52,398 nt of DNA from Telmatospirillum sp. (GCA_031291415.1 JARLJB010000015.1:1-52398); one strand, 5' to 3'; counted from the stretch's first letter, positions 34,333 to 42,811 are shown. A program made the numbers and translations. The notes: a model not told the origin generated them from the sequence alone.

Positions 34333-35723
34333 GGGGTCGGCGCCTTGGTGCGATTGGTGAGGACAACGTCGATCCGCCGGTTTGCTTCACGGCCCTCGAG
34401 CGTGTCGTTGGAGGCGATAGGCCGGGTGTCGGCCATGCCCTCGGTGGTAATCCGCGATATGTCGGCTCCCGGTTTGTTCGTCCCCGCGTTGTTGGCCCCG
34501 GCGTCATTGGCCCCGGCGTTATTGGCAAGACGGCCGGCGATGATGGCGCCGACGGCATCGGCTCTTGCCTGCGACAGGTGCCAGTTCGACGGGAAGCGGA
34601 TGGTCCGGATCGGGATATTGTCCGTGTGGCCGGTGATCAGCACCGTGCCCGGCAGGGTGCTCAACCCATCGCCGATCCGGCGGAGCAGCGCCACATAGGG
34701 CGTGTCGACCGAGGCGCTGCCGGAATCGAACATGCCGGCGTTGCGGATGCGCACGACCGTATCCGATCCTTCCGCCAGCACGGAGACCAGACCCTGGGCG
34801 ATTTCCGGCGCGAGGAACGCCCGCAGTTGGTTGAGGCCGTTGGCAACGGTCGCGGTCGGCTGCGTCGGCGCGGCGTTCCTGATGCCGGGCTCGCCCGCCG
34901 GCGGCAGGTGCGCGAGCTTTGACAGAATGGTGTCGGAACCGGCGTTGAGGGCAAAGCTGAAGCCGGTTGCCATCAGCGTGACGACGATCAGGGTGGCCGC
35001 CATCACCGTCCAGAACTCGATGCCGGGGCGCAAGGGCCTGTAGGGCGCCGCCACGCCCTGCCAATGCAGCGACAGATCGCGCTCGACGTCGCCTCGCCGC
35101 TGGGCCAGGACACGATAAAGACTGTCGCGGATGCGCGCATGCTCGAGCGCGCCTTGCGGCAGGACGCGCAGCCGGCCTTCGAACCCGAGCGAGAGGCAAA
35201 GATACATCAGCTCCAGCACCTGGCCGTTGGCCGCCGGATCCTGCAGCAGATGATTCAGCAGATCGAAGAAGCGTTCGCCACCGCTCACATCCATGTGGAA
35301 GGTGCTGACCATGCTGTTGCGCGCCCAGCCGCTGTTGCCGCCCCAGGGCGTGTTCAGCACGATGTCGTCGACCATGGCGCACAGCGCGTAATGCGCGGCG
35401 CGCGCCGACTCACTTGGCACCTCGGTGCCATGGGCGCGCTTCTCGAAGGTCTTGATCTCGCTGATGACGCGTTCGCGCAATCCTTCGACATTGCTCTGGC
35501 CGGCGGACATCCGCAGCCGGCGCACCAGGCCGAGGATCGGTCCGGCGGCGGCGACCAGCGGATTGAGACCGCCCAGCGTCATGTCGAGACCATCTTCGGC
35601 GCGATAGTCGGACGGCGGCGGCATGACCGGCGCCGTCACCGCCGGACGGCGCCCGCCCGGTGTCGGCTTGAGGATGGTCGGCTCGTAGGCGGGTTGGCCG
35701 TAACTGCTTGGGTAGGAATTCAT
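34329..35723 (-). CDS. tssL: TssL with C-terminal OmpA-like peptidoglycan-binding domain
   Basis: 464 residues from the ATG at 35723; an open extension to 35774 lies in tssK. A cytoplasmic DotU domain (~50-240; HYALCAMVDDIVLNTPWGG, LYLCLSLGFEGRLRV) is followed by one membrane helix (FWTVMAATLIVVTLMATGF). A periplasmic OmpA-like domain follows (TVLITGHTDNIPI..., SQARADAV, ANRRIDVVL), which would anchor the complex to peptidoglycan. Inside the OmpA domain, four 5-residue units (NNAGA-type) form a tandem insertion between the SQARADAV helix and the TTEGMAD strand. tssK ends four bases before this gene. Confidence 0.95.
   Translation of the reverse strand: MNSYPSSYGQPAYEPTILKPTPGGRRPAVTAPVMPPPSDYRAEDGLDMTLGGLNPLVAAAGPILGLVRRLRMSAGQSNVEGLRERVISEIKTFEKRAHGTEVPSESARAAHYALCAMVDDIVLNTPWGGNSGWARNSMVSTFHMDVSGGERFFDLLNHLLQDPAANGQVLELMYLCLSLGFEGRLRVLPQGALEHARIRDSLYRVLAQRRGDVERDLSLHWQGVAAPYRPLRPGIEFWTVMAATLIVVTLMATGFSFALNAGSDTILSKLAHLPPAGEPGIRNAAPTQPTATVANGLNQLRAFLAPEIAQGLVSVLAEGSDTVVRIRNAGMFDSGSASVDTPYVALLRRIGDGLSTLPGTVLITGHTDNIPIRTIRFPSNWHLSQARADAVGAIIAGRLANNAGANDAGANNAGTNKPGADISRITTEGMADTRPIASNDTLEGREANRRIDVVLTNRTKAPTP
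34465..34524. repeat. Four 15-bp tandem repeats inside tssL
   Basis: Units of 15 bases (best copies GCCCCGGCGTCATTG and GCCCCGGCGTTATTG) run from 34465 to 34524; the two copies furthest from the gene's 5' end are diverged. On the coding strand they spell NNAGA-NDAGA-NNAGT-NKPGA. The multiple-of-three period keeps the frame, so copy-number change would alter a loop in the periplasmic OmpA domain without destroying the protein. Confidence 0.85.
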
Positions 35724-35727
35724 CGGT

Positions 35728-37065
35728 TCAGCCCTTGATGGCCCAGAGTTCCATCGCGATCTGGGCGAAATCACCCGCCAGATGGATGGCGATACCGCCG
35801 GATTTCTGCAGTTGCTTGAAATGCGGACTGCTGCGGTCGAGCTCGAAATAGACCTGTCCGCTGCGATAGGGGAGCTGGCGCGGCGCGACGGGCAGCGGCC
35901 GGACGGCGATGCCCGGAAGGGCCACGTTGACGAGCTGGGCGATTTGCTCCACGGGGCCGATCTTGACCTGGTTGGGGAAGACCCGCCGCAGATGCTCGAC
36001 CGGCATGTCGGCGGTCACCGCCAGCACAAAGCAGGCGTCGAACAGCAGGGCGCGGTCGGCGATGACGCCGACCTTGATTCCGTGTCGGCGATCCTGTAGC
36101 GGCACGGCGACGGCGCTCTGTTCGAGGACGGCGGAAAGCGAGGCTCTGAGATCGCTGAAGAGTGGCCGGAAGGTGGCCTGCAGATCCTCGTGCCGGTAAT
36201 CCGGAAAGACCGCCGCGCGCTTGGCCTCGGTGGTGAAGGTCGCCAGTTCGCCGGCGATCTCGACGCAGAGCCGGTAGAAGCGTTCCGGATGCAGCATCGG
36301 CGCGGTGGCGAAGTAATGGCGCAACAACGGCTCGTAACGGTTGACCGTCTTCAGCAGCAGGAAATCGGCAATTTCGGCCGCTCCCTTGGCGCTGGGGTCG
36401 GAGAGCCGGCCGGCCAGGGCTTCCGCCCGATGCTGGATCAATGCCTGCAGTTCAACCAGGAAGGCGAAAAGCGGACCTTGCGCGGCGACACTGAGAGCCG
36501 GCGCGATGAACTGGTCGTCCAGAATGATCGCCCGGTCGGCCCGGACTTCGACGACGCGGGCCAGGGCGATCTTCTCATATCCGGCGAGCGGTTGGGTTTC
36601 CGGGGCGAGACGAAGGCGCAGCCGGCCGACGTCGATGGACGCCGTGACGCCACTGCCGAAATTGGCGTCGTCGGCCTGATAGCTGGCCGGCACGAAGCGG
36701 GTGACGGCGTCCTCGCTGTTGGCCAGGCCGATCTCGGCGCCGCCCGGCTGCCGCACGGGCAAGATCAGATAGATGAGGCAGTTCTTGGTCGTATCGAACA
36801 GTTCCAGCGGCGGCGGGTGATCCGCCTCGTCCGGAATCGAGAACGGAGTTCCATCCGGCAGCACGCCGCGGCAGGAGGTGAGGGCGAATTTGCCGGTGCC
36901 GAGCAGCTCGCGGTTGATGGTGAGCTCGCTCAGTCCCCAGGCGAAAGGGGCGAGATGTTCGGTGCGAGCCCTCAGCAACTGCTCGACATGGCGATCGGCC
37001 TGTTGGAAATGCTGGACCCGGAGAAACATTCCTTCGGTCCAGACGACGCGGTTGGTGGGCATCAT
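35728..37065 (-). CDS. tssK: TssK, baseplate-to-membrane-complex connector
   Basis: 445 residues, normal for the family. Diagnostic start MMPTNRVVWTEGMFLRVQHFQQADRH; later FYRLCVEIAGELATFT and the C-terminal LPYRSGQVYFELDR. Trimeric TssK docks the baseplate wedges to TssL and TssM. A GGAGGGG ribosome site precedes the ATG. It lies between the lipoprotein gene tssJ (16-base gap) and tssL (4-base gap). Confidence 0.96.
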   Translation of the reverse strand: MMPTNRVVWTEGMFLRVQHFQQADRHVEQLLRARTEHLAPFAWGLSELTINRELLGTGKFALTSCRGVLPDGTPFSIPDEADHPPPLELFDTTKNCLIYLILPVRQPGGAEIGLANSEDAVTRFVPASYQADDANFGSGVTASIDVGRLRLRLAPETQPLAGYEKIALARVVEVRADRAIILDDQFIAPALSVAAQGPLFAFLVELQALIQHRAEALAGRLSDPSAKGAAEIADFLLLKTVNRYEPLLRHYFATAPMLHPERFYRLCVEIAGELATFTTEAKRAAVFPDYRHEDLQATFRPLFSDLRASLSAVLEQSAVAVPLQDRRHGIKVGVIADRALLFDACFVLAVTADMPVEHLRRVFPNQVKIGPVEQIAQLVNVALPGIAVRPLPVAPRQLPYRSGQVYFELDRSSPHFKQLQKSGGIAIHLAGDFAQIAMELWAIKG

Positions 37066-37081
37066 GGCCTTCGTCCCCTCC

Positions 37082-37573
37082 TTACCGTGCCGCGCTGTTG
37101 GTGACTTGAAGCCCGGTGGCGCCGATCGTGACGTCGAGCGAGATGCCCTTGTCGTCGGGCACTACGACGAATTCGCGCCAGTCATCCTTGTCGATCGCCC
37201 GGTAGGCGGCGACGACGCCGACGAAATGAACCTTGTCGTTGGCCGGGATGGTCATCTGATGCTTGTCGCCCGGCTGCAGGATGAATTCGTCGCGGCCGAT
37301 CTCGTCGTCCCCAAGGGTCTGGGCGTCATGCAAGATGAGTTGCATCGGATCGGCGACCACGAACTTGTCCTTGGCGGCAAGCTGGTAGACGCGCGTGACG
37401 ATCGGGGCCGGTTGGCCGTCCGGGTAGGGATTGACGTTGGCGGCGGCGCTGAGCGAGACGGGGATGGCCTGATGATGCGGGCCGTCGTCATCGCGACCCA
37501 GGCTGCAGCCGGTAACAAGGCCGCAAACGGAAAGAGTCAATAATATTCCCACGGTTTTCGAGTATAAAATCAT
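37082..37573 (-). CDS. tssJ: TssJ, T6SS outer-membrane lipoprotein
   Basis: 163 residues from the ATG at 37573, preceded by GGGGGAG; the frame is open upstream without support. A lipoprotein signal peptide ends in the lipobox LVTGC. The mature protein is a transthyretin-like sandwich typical of TssJ: ANVNPYPDGQPAPIVTRVYQL, then LILHDAQTLGDDEIGRDEFIL-PGD, and GVVAAYRAIDKDDWREFV. It tethers TssM to the outer membrane. Confidence 0.94.
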   Translation of the reverse strand: MILYSKTVGILLTLSVCGLVTGCSLGRDDDGPHHQAIPVSLSAAANVNPYPDGQPAPIVTRVYQLAAKDKFVVADPMQLILHDAQTLGDDEIGRDEFILQPGDKHQMTIPANDKVHFVGVVAAYRAIDKDDWREFVVVPDDKGISLDVTIGATGLQVTNSAAR

Positions 37574-37602
37574 GATATCTCCCCCATTCGACTGGTTTCG
37601 GC

Positions 37603-38949
37603 TCACATATTTCTGAATTGTTTGGAATAGGCTTCAGAAAATTGACTGCCGAGTGGCGGTCCGGATGCCTGATCGCCGGATAGTCTTTGGTGGATCTGCT
37701 CGTACTTTTCCCAGCAGCGGGCCTTGTAGATCTGCGGCAGGACGGTTGTGCCGACCGAGGATTTGACCACTTCGGGCGAAAGCTGTTCCAGGACATCGCC
37801 GACGACCGCTTTCATTCCGGCGATCAGGGCGACCTCGTGGGCCTTCACGTCGCGCATGCTTTCGCGGATTGCCTCCGGCGCTCCCATGAATCCCGGCACG
37901 CGGCGGCCGAGCAGCACCGACAGCGTGCCGTCGAGATTGGCGGAAAATTTCATCGGGTTGTTTTCCTTGGCGCGCAACAAGGTGTGCTCGATGCGGAATT
38001 CGGATTTGAGGAATGCCCGGAGTTCCAGCAACTCGCGCAGTCCACCGACCGCCTCGCGGAAAGCGAGGCCGAGTTTCTCCATCATGGCAGCGGCGTCGGC
38101 CGTCTCGATGGCATCGGGCGGCAGGCCGGCGCCGCGAAGGAAGCAGCTCAGCAGGTCGTCGGCAGGCTGCGCAGGCATTTCGGCGGCGGGCTCGTGCGGC
38201 GGCGATGGGAGGGGAACCTGGGCCTCCTCGATGGCGCCGTCGGCGACGCCGAAGCTGTTCGCCTCCCGCCTGTCCCAATCGGTCGGAATGGTCGAGTGCG
38301 CCACGGACGGCAGTGCGAAAGAGGCGCTGGTCGCCGGGGAATTGGTTTCGATCTCGATGGGATCCCTGCCAAAGGCCGGGCGGGGGCCCTTGCCCCCGAA
38401 GGCCGGTTCGGCAATCGCGCCGCGCCGTTCGGCCAGCATGGCGGCAAGCGGCAGCTCAAGGACGGTATTACCGGACAATATTCGCGATACCGGTGTCGCC
38501 GATTCCGTCGTCTGGTCGGCCATCCCGGTACCGCTGGCCCGTTGCCCCGACATTTGAGCCATCGGCGTCTCATCCATCGGCATCTGGTCTATCGGCGCCT
38601 GGACGTCGTCAAAGGTCGGCGTATCGGCTTTGCCGATTTCCAGGCGCAGGCAGCAGGGACCGAGATTGATCTCGTCGCCGTCCTGCAATGCCTGAGCATT
38701 GCCGCGGCCCAGCGGTTTCGCTGCGCCGCCGATGAAGACGCCGTTGGTGCTGGTGTCGACGATGTAATAGGTGTCGCCGCGCAATTCGATCCGGCAATGC
38801 TGCTTTGACAGATGACGCTGCGGGTCGTTCACCACCCAATCATTTTCCTCGCCGCGGCCGATCGTGAAGTTGGCACCGTCGCAAATCCTGGTTTCACCTT
38901 CTGTAAAGGAGCATGCGCCGGAATCCAAAACACGTAAGACTATGGCCAT
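37603..38949 (-). CDS. tagH: FHA-domain T6SS activator (TagH/Fha)
   Basis: 448 residues from the ATG at 38949 with GAGGA upstream; a longer frame to 39036 lacks support. The N-terminal FHA domain binds phospho-Thr (FTIGRGEENDWVVNDP, SKQHCRI, IVDTSTNGVFI). The middle is a long Pro/Met/Ala-rich linker with repeated 'QMP/ETPM' segments. The last ~190 residues form the T6SS-FHA C-terminal domain (LREAVGGLRELLELRAFLKSEFRIEHTLLRAKENNPMKF, then GSQFSEAYSKQFR). It is the first gene of the operon and the expected readout of PpkA/PppA phosphorylation. Confidence 0.93.
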   Translation of the reverse strand: MAIVLRVLDSGACSFTEGETRICDGANFTIGRGEENDWVVNDPQRHLSKQHCRIELRGDTYYIVDTSTNGVFIGGAAKPLGRGNAQALQDGDEINLGPCCLRLEIGKADTPTFDDVQAPIDQMPMDETPMAQMSGQRASGTGMADQTTESATPVSRILSGNTVLELPLAAMLAERRGAIAEPAFGGKGPRPAFGRDPIEIETNSPATSASFALPSVAHSTIPTDWDRREANSFGVADGAIEEAQVPLPSPPHEPAAEMPAQPADDLLSCFLRGAGLPPDAIETADAAAMMEKLGLAFREAVGGLRELLELRAFLKSEFRIEHTLLRAKENNPMKFSANLDGTLSVLLGRRVPGFMGAPEAIRESMRDVKAHEVALIAGMKAVVGDVLEQLSPEVVKSSVGTTVLPQIYKARCWEKYEQIHQRLSGDQASGPPLGSQFSEAYSKQFRNM

Positions 38950-39018
38950 AGTATCCTCGTAAGACTCAAAAGAATCCATACGCGATAGATCAGCAAAAGG
39001 CATGATCCATCGTGTGTT

Positions 39019-39099
39019 ATTGATACACTTTTTCAATGCATCAATCGTTTACTGGTCCAACAAGAGCCGGTTGGTTCACAATTTAATGCATTGAACCAA
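39019..39099. promoter_or_regulatory. Inverted repeats upstream of the T6SS operon
   Basis: TTGGTTCA (39071-39078) and TGAACCAA (39092-39099) form an exact 8-base dyad over 13 AT-rich bases. ATTGAT (39019-39024) and ATCAAT (39040-39045) form a second dyad. The word AATGCAT occurs in both. They lie 70-150 bases before the tagH start, where operators for the operon would be expected. No clear sigma-70 or sigma-54 promoter could be assigned by eye. Confidence 0.4.
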
Positions 39100-39743
39100 T
39101 ATGACGTCATTATTAGCTATGACACCGGCCAGGAGATAGAGATCCGCCGTTACCTGTGCGTTTCGCCAAACATAAAAATGTTATGATCTACCAGTCAAGG
39201 GAAAGTTTTGTGTATATATCTAACGTATTGATCGATAATTAAAGTCATTGTGATGATATAAACAGAAAATAACAGAAATATTACTTAATTATTATAAAAT
39301 TATCACAGGTATAGCAATACAGTTACACTGATATGTTTGTCTTCTTGACATGGGTAGGAATTTTTTGCCTAGTGATATGGTCTCGACAGTTTTGGCCATC
39401 GTCAGTTTCGCTTTCGCCCGAATGGCGGCGGGGGACGGCGGATCTCTCCGTGCTTGAAGATGACTCTGTCAGGCCGCCCTATAACGACGATCTGGTTCTG
39501 GAGGGGATGGATCGTCGAGCTGGTTTAATTCCGATCAAAATAGCGCTATTACAGGTAGAGTCACACGTTTATTATTATATTATCACTATAATGTCACAGG
39601 ATATATCTATGTATTACTTATGAGCGTATGTGACAATTTTATTTATGCAAACTGTCCACTTGACTTCTGTTGTCACATACATTTTTACTAACTCACGTAA
39701 GGTGATCGCATCCCGATGCCCAAATTTGCCGCCAAACCCCATT
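39100..39743. other. AT-rich intergenic stretch with a GC-rich island
   Basis: Mostly AT-rich sequence with little coding character between the two T6SS transcription units. A GC-rich patch (~39395-39530) with host-like codon pattern interrupts it and may be a fragment of an old gene. Its open frame (39333-39623) has AT-rich ends and no family I recognise, so I do not call it a gene. AT-rich islands like this are typical silencer and promoter targets next to T6SS loci. Confidence 0.5.
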
Positions 39744-39897
39744 CAGGATCGACGCATGCTATCGGTCGGCAGGCGCCTCGGCCCGGGTCGGCTGCTTTTG
39801 AGAAACCTTTTGTGGCGTGGAAGCGATATCCAAGCCGTTCGTGTTTTCAGTGTGGCCTGTCGGTGTGATTGCCCGCTTGGGTAGTGAGACGTTTTAG
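39744..39897 (+). pseudogene. Decayed 5' fragment of a vgrG gene
   Basis: Codon by codon, this stretch follows the 5' end of the intact vgrG at 40389. Here QDRRMLSV..RLGPGRLLL matches QDQRILSI..PLGPDRLLL there. After a frame change, AISKPFVFSV...VIARL matches EISKPFGFSA...LIAQK; the 16 bases ATATCCAAGCCGTTCG are identical. It ends in a TAG at 39895-39897. No start codon or downstream VgrG body is left, so it is a relic of a former or duplicated spike gene. Confidence 0.72.
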
Positions 39898-40083
39898 ATG
39901 AGTGGGGGGATCGTGACGCGTGATGTGACCGAAACGGGAGTGCGATCCGTCACGCTTTCAAGCTGCCGCGACTATCTTGCCGTACGGGTTCAAATCGTCG
40001 GCGCCACTCCTCAAAGTGAGTATGACGAAATCCTCTACCAGGGCGTTTCGTGTGCCGTGCGTCGTGATTCTTACACGAACTGA
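39898..40083 (+). CDS. Possible 61-residue protein, unknown
   Basis: An ATG directly after the vgrG relic opens a frame with host-like codon use (ends ...YQGVSCAVRRDSYTN). I see no family match, no signal peptide and no good ribosome site. It may be another gene fragment in the decayed zone rather than a real gene. Confidence 0.2.
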   Translation: MSGGIVTRDVTETGVRSVTLSSCRDYLAVRVQIVGATPQSEYDEILYQGVSCAVRRDSYTN

Positions 40084-40388
40084 CAAAGACAATAAACTAC
40101 GATAAATATAGATTGAATAATGTCTTAATTATAGATAATAGATCAATGTATGACGGTGTTCTATGCGTGGAAAATTGTTTATATAGAATCGTATATGTTG
40201 TTTTGTTCTGTATTAGTTATTGAGATTATTTTACTACCGATCCACAGGGAACATCCGAAGGGAGCGCGTGGCGGAGATGGGGCGCGCCCGGGAATCGGTG
40301 GATGGCGTCAAATGGTGGGGCGAGTAACGCAACTCGGCGGAATTATGACGTTTTTCATGCCCTGGGCGCGAGATTTGTGAGGAAATGA
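40084..40388. other. vgrG leader region
   Basis: AT-rich from 40084 to ~40245, then GC-rich up to the vgrG start. It contains a perfect 10-base palindrome GGGCGCGCCC at 40280-40289 and a GAGGA ribosome site just before the vgrG ATG. It presumably holds the promoter for the effector unit. I see no gene. Confidence 0.4.
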
Positions 40389-42104
40389 ATGGACGGCTTT
40401 ACTCAAGATCAGCGCATTCTGTCGATCTCGACGCCTCTGGGGCCTGACCGGCTTCTTTTGGAAGTGTTCGAGGGTGCGGAGGAAATATCCAAGCCGTTCG
40501 GCTTTTCCGCCACCGTGCGGTCCCTTGACGACGACCTCGATCCCAGCAGCCTGATTGCCCAGAAGGTCACGGTGCAACTCAGATTGCAAGACGGACTCTA
40601 CCGTCCGTTCAGCGGCATCGTCGCGGCGATCGATGCCGGTCATGCCGCCGCCGGTGGGCAGCGGCATTATAGCTTGCGGATCGTGCCGTGGCTGTGGTTC
40701 CTCACCCGCACCAGCGATTGCCGCATCTTCCAGGGCAAGACGACGCTCGACATCCTTTCGGAGATTTTCACCGAACACGGCTATCGCGATTTCGATTTCT
40801 CGCGGGCCGGCACCGTCGTCTCGCGTGACTATTGCGTGCAGTACCGGGAGACCGATTTTGATTTCGTCTCCCGTCTCCTGGAAGAGGATGGACTCTACTA
40901 TTATTTTCAGCACGAGGTTGGTAAGCATACGATGGTGGTCGGCAGCCAGGTCTCGGCCTACCAGGCCAAGGACGAGGAGCCAAGCATCCCATTCAGCGCC
41001 GGCTCGGCGGACACCAATCACATCACCGAATGGCATCGCCGCCACGCCTATCAGGCGACGGCCTGGGCGTTGAAGGACTACAATTACCAGACCAGCAGCC
41101 TGCCTTTGGAGCAGCGCACCCCAACCCTTTCGACCTATCAGCAGCATCCCCTGCATGAGCGTTTCGATTACCCCGGCCTGCACGGCGACGCAGCCGGCGG
41201 CGAGCGGCGGGCGAAGCTCGCCATGCAGGCCGAAGAGGTCGAGCGGGAGATGATCTCGGCTGCCGGCGATTGCCGCTCGCTCGCTCCCTGTGGCCGTTTC
41301 CAACTGACCGGTCATCCGGTGGAGTCTGAAAACGGTGACTATGTGGTGTTGTCGATCTCTCATTCTGCTGCCGACATGAGCTATGAGAGCGCTGGCGGCA
41401 CCACCGGTTACGACAACAGTTTGCTCTGCCTGCCGGCGGCGACGCCTTACGTGCCGCGCCGTGTGACGGAGAGACCGGTGATCGCCGGTTCGCAGACCGC
41501 CATGGTGGTCGGACCGGAGGGCCAGGAGATCTATACTGACGCCTATGGACGGGTGAAGGTTCAGTTCCATTGGGATCGCCGGGGCGGATCGGACGAGCGA
41601 AGCTCCTGCTGGATGCGCGTCGCCCAGAGCTGGGGCGGCGGTGGTTTCGGCGCTCAGGTGATCCCGCGCGTTGGCATGGAGGTTCTGGTGACCTTTCTCG
41701 AGGGCAATCCGGATCGCCCGCTGGTGGTCGGCGTGGTGCCAAACGCGTCTACCATGCCGCCGCTCGACCTGCCGGGAGAGGCGACCAGGACCACCATGCG
41801 GTCCGCCAGTTCTCCGGGGGGTGGCGGATTCAATCTGTTCACCATGGAGGACAAGGCCGGCGCCGAGGAAATGGCGTTCCATTCGCAAAAAGACCTGTCG
41901 ATGGTAGTCCAGAACAACAGCTTCGAGCAGATCGGCCAGAACAAGGTCATCGCCGCCGGCGCCCTGGCGGCGATCAAAGTCGGCGACAGCACGATTCAAG
42001 TCACCGAGGACAGCATCGAGTTCGTCTGCAGCGGCAGCACCATCAAGATGGACAAGAGCGGCGTCACCGTGAACGGCCAGACCATCTGGCTCAACCCGAG
42101 CTGA
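40389..42104 (+). CDS. vgrG: VgrG/TssI, T6SS spike protein
   Basis: 571 residues. The gp27-like part (1-330; LGPDRLLLEVFEGAEEISKPFGFS, RDYCVQYRETDFDFVSRLLEEDGLYYYF) is followed by the gp5 OB fold (~385-470; EIYTDAYGRVKVQFHWDR, SSCWMRVAQSWGGGGFGAQVIPRVGMEVLVTFLEGNPDRPLVVG). A beta-prism with the repeated 'DSTIQVTEDSIEFVCSGSTIKMDKSGVTVNG' type strands makes up the C-terminus. It ends without an extra effector domain, so cargo must be recruited through PAAR proteins such as the downstream Rhs effector. The 5' end is duplicated as a relic at 39744. Confidence 0.96.
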   Translation: MDGFTQDQRILSISTPLGPDRLLLEVFEGAEEISKPFGFSATVRSLDDDLDPSSLIAQKVTVQLRLQDGLYRPFSGIVAAIDAGHAAAGGQRHYSLRIVPWLWFLTRTSDCRIFQGKTTLDILSEIFTEHGYRDFDFSRAGTVVSRDYCVQYRETDFDFVSRLLEEDGLYYYFQHEVGKHTMVVGSQVSAYQAKDEEPSIPFSAGSADTNHITEWHRRHAYQATAWALKDYNYQTSSLPLEQRTPTLSTYQQHPLHERFDYPGLHGDAAGGERRAKLAMQAEEVEREMISAAGDCRSLAPCGRFQLTGHPVESENGDYVVLSISHSAADMSYESAGGTTGYDNSLLCLPAATPYVPRRVTERPVIAGSQTAMVVGPEGQEIYTDAYGRVKVQFHWDRRGGSDERSSCWMRVAQSWGGGGFGAQVIPRVGMEVLVTFLEGNPDRPLVVGVVPNASTMPPLDLPGEATRTTMRSASSPGGGGFNLFTMEDKAGAEEMAFHSQKDLSMVVQNNSFEQIGQNKVIAAGALAAIKVGDSTIQVTEDSIEFVCSGSTIKMDKSGVTVNGQTIWLNPS

Positions 42105-42117
42105 AACGGAGATATCC

Positions 42118-42555
42118 ATGCCCCTTCTGTCCAGCCTGATAGAGCCGGGCGCCATCGGCGCCAGTCTCGGCATCCAGCCTTACACGCCGACCGCCCTGGC
42201 GACACCGGCCGTGGGTGCACAGGCGTCCGATCCGGCCTCGGCCGACAGTCTTTCCTCGCTCGCATCATCCGCGGTGCAAGCGCTGGGCGGCGGCGGCGAG
42301 GGGGCGGCGGCAAGCGCCGGGTCCTCGACGTCCGCGTCGTCCGCCGCCGCCTCTCTTCTTCCGTCATCGGCCAGCCCATCGGGCGATTGGGCCGCGTCCG
42401 TTCCCGACATTCCGTCGCCGGGGGACGCGGCCAGTTCCGCCGCCGTTCCGGCCGCGCCATCGGCTCCATCGGTGCCGGCATCTCCCTTGCCCGCCAGTGG
42501 CGCGGGCGCCGCGGCGCAATCTTTTGTCCCGACCCTTGCCAGCCAGCTCGAATGA
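42118..42555 (+). CDS. Ala/Ser/Pro-rich low-complexity protein, unknown
   Basis: 145 residues, of which well over half are Ala, Ser or Pro. Only the first ~30 residues (PLLSSLIEPGAIGASLGIQP) and the last ~15 (AQSFVPTLASQLE) look ordered. It starts 13 bases after the vgrG stop and must be co-transcribed. No signal peptide or membrane helix. No family recognised. Position between vgrG and a DcrB/Eag-type gene suggests a flexible adaptor or linker for loading cargo on the spike, but this is inference. The strong G+C and Ala bias makes a spurious frame possible, though the frame keeps codon-position bias. Confidence 0.5.
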   Translation: MPLLSSLIEPGAIGASLGIQPYTPTALATPAVGAQASDPASADSLSSLASSAVQALGGGGEGAAASAGSSTSASSAAASLLPSSASPSGDWAASVPDIPSPGDAASSAAVPAAPSAPSVPASPLPASGAGAAAQSFVPTLASQLE

Positions 42556-42598
42556 ACTCGTCGGCCTTCCGGCCTCGTCGTTTCAGGAACAGCTTTCC

Positions 42599-42706
42599 AT
42601 GCCGCAAATATGCCAGAACAAGGACTTTTCGTTTCACGTGCCCGAGGAATGGGGCGGCCGCAGCATGGCCGCCTGGCCGGTGCCGCCCGAGCCTGTGGTT
42701 GAATGA
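42599..42706 (+). pseudogene. Internally deleted stub of a DcrB/Eag-type adaptor
   Basis: A 35-residue frame. Its first ~28 residues (MPQICQNKDFSFHVPEEWGG, RSMAAWPVPP) match the start of the intact DcrB-like adaptor at 45457, and its last residues (PPEPVVE) match the end of that adaptor (PPEPVAG). About 115 codons between two GCCGCCCG-type repeats are missing, consistent with deletion by short-repeat recombination. The 20 bases upstream are also shared between the copies. It marks the former neighbour of vgrG before the GH19 module arrived. Confidence 0.8.
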
Positions 42707-42811
42707 CGCGAGCCCTCACTGATGATTGGCGAATACCGTTCGTGACATCGCCGGTCCTGATTTTTGCCGCCGGCACGGCTGGCGGGTGTGGTTGTCCGTG
42801 GAGAAGACGTC

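Noticed and set aside
31324-34698. A very long plus-strand open frame (over 1100 codons) opposite tssM
   Set aside because: It is the antisense shadow of tssM in GC-rich DNA. Its translation is rich in Arg, Gly and Asp with no domain, while the minus strand encodes a full TssM.
39333-39623. 96-codon frame in the AT-rich zone
   Set aside because: Its ends are AT-rich and its middle GC-rich, so it spans two kinds of DNA. No family, no ribosome site. It is better read as a fragment inside intergenic DNA.
38950-40388. Sigma-54 promoter in front of tagH or vgrG
   Set aside because: No convincing TGGCAC-N5-TTGC match was found by eye in the intergenic region on either strand.
40308-42173. 621-codon minus-strand frame opposite vgrG
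   Set aside because: Antisense shadow of vgrG; no start signal and no recognisable domain.
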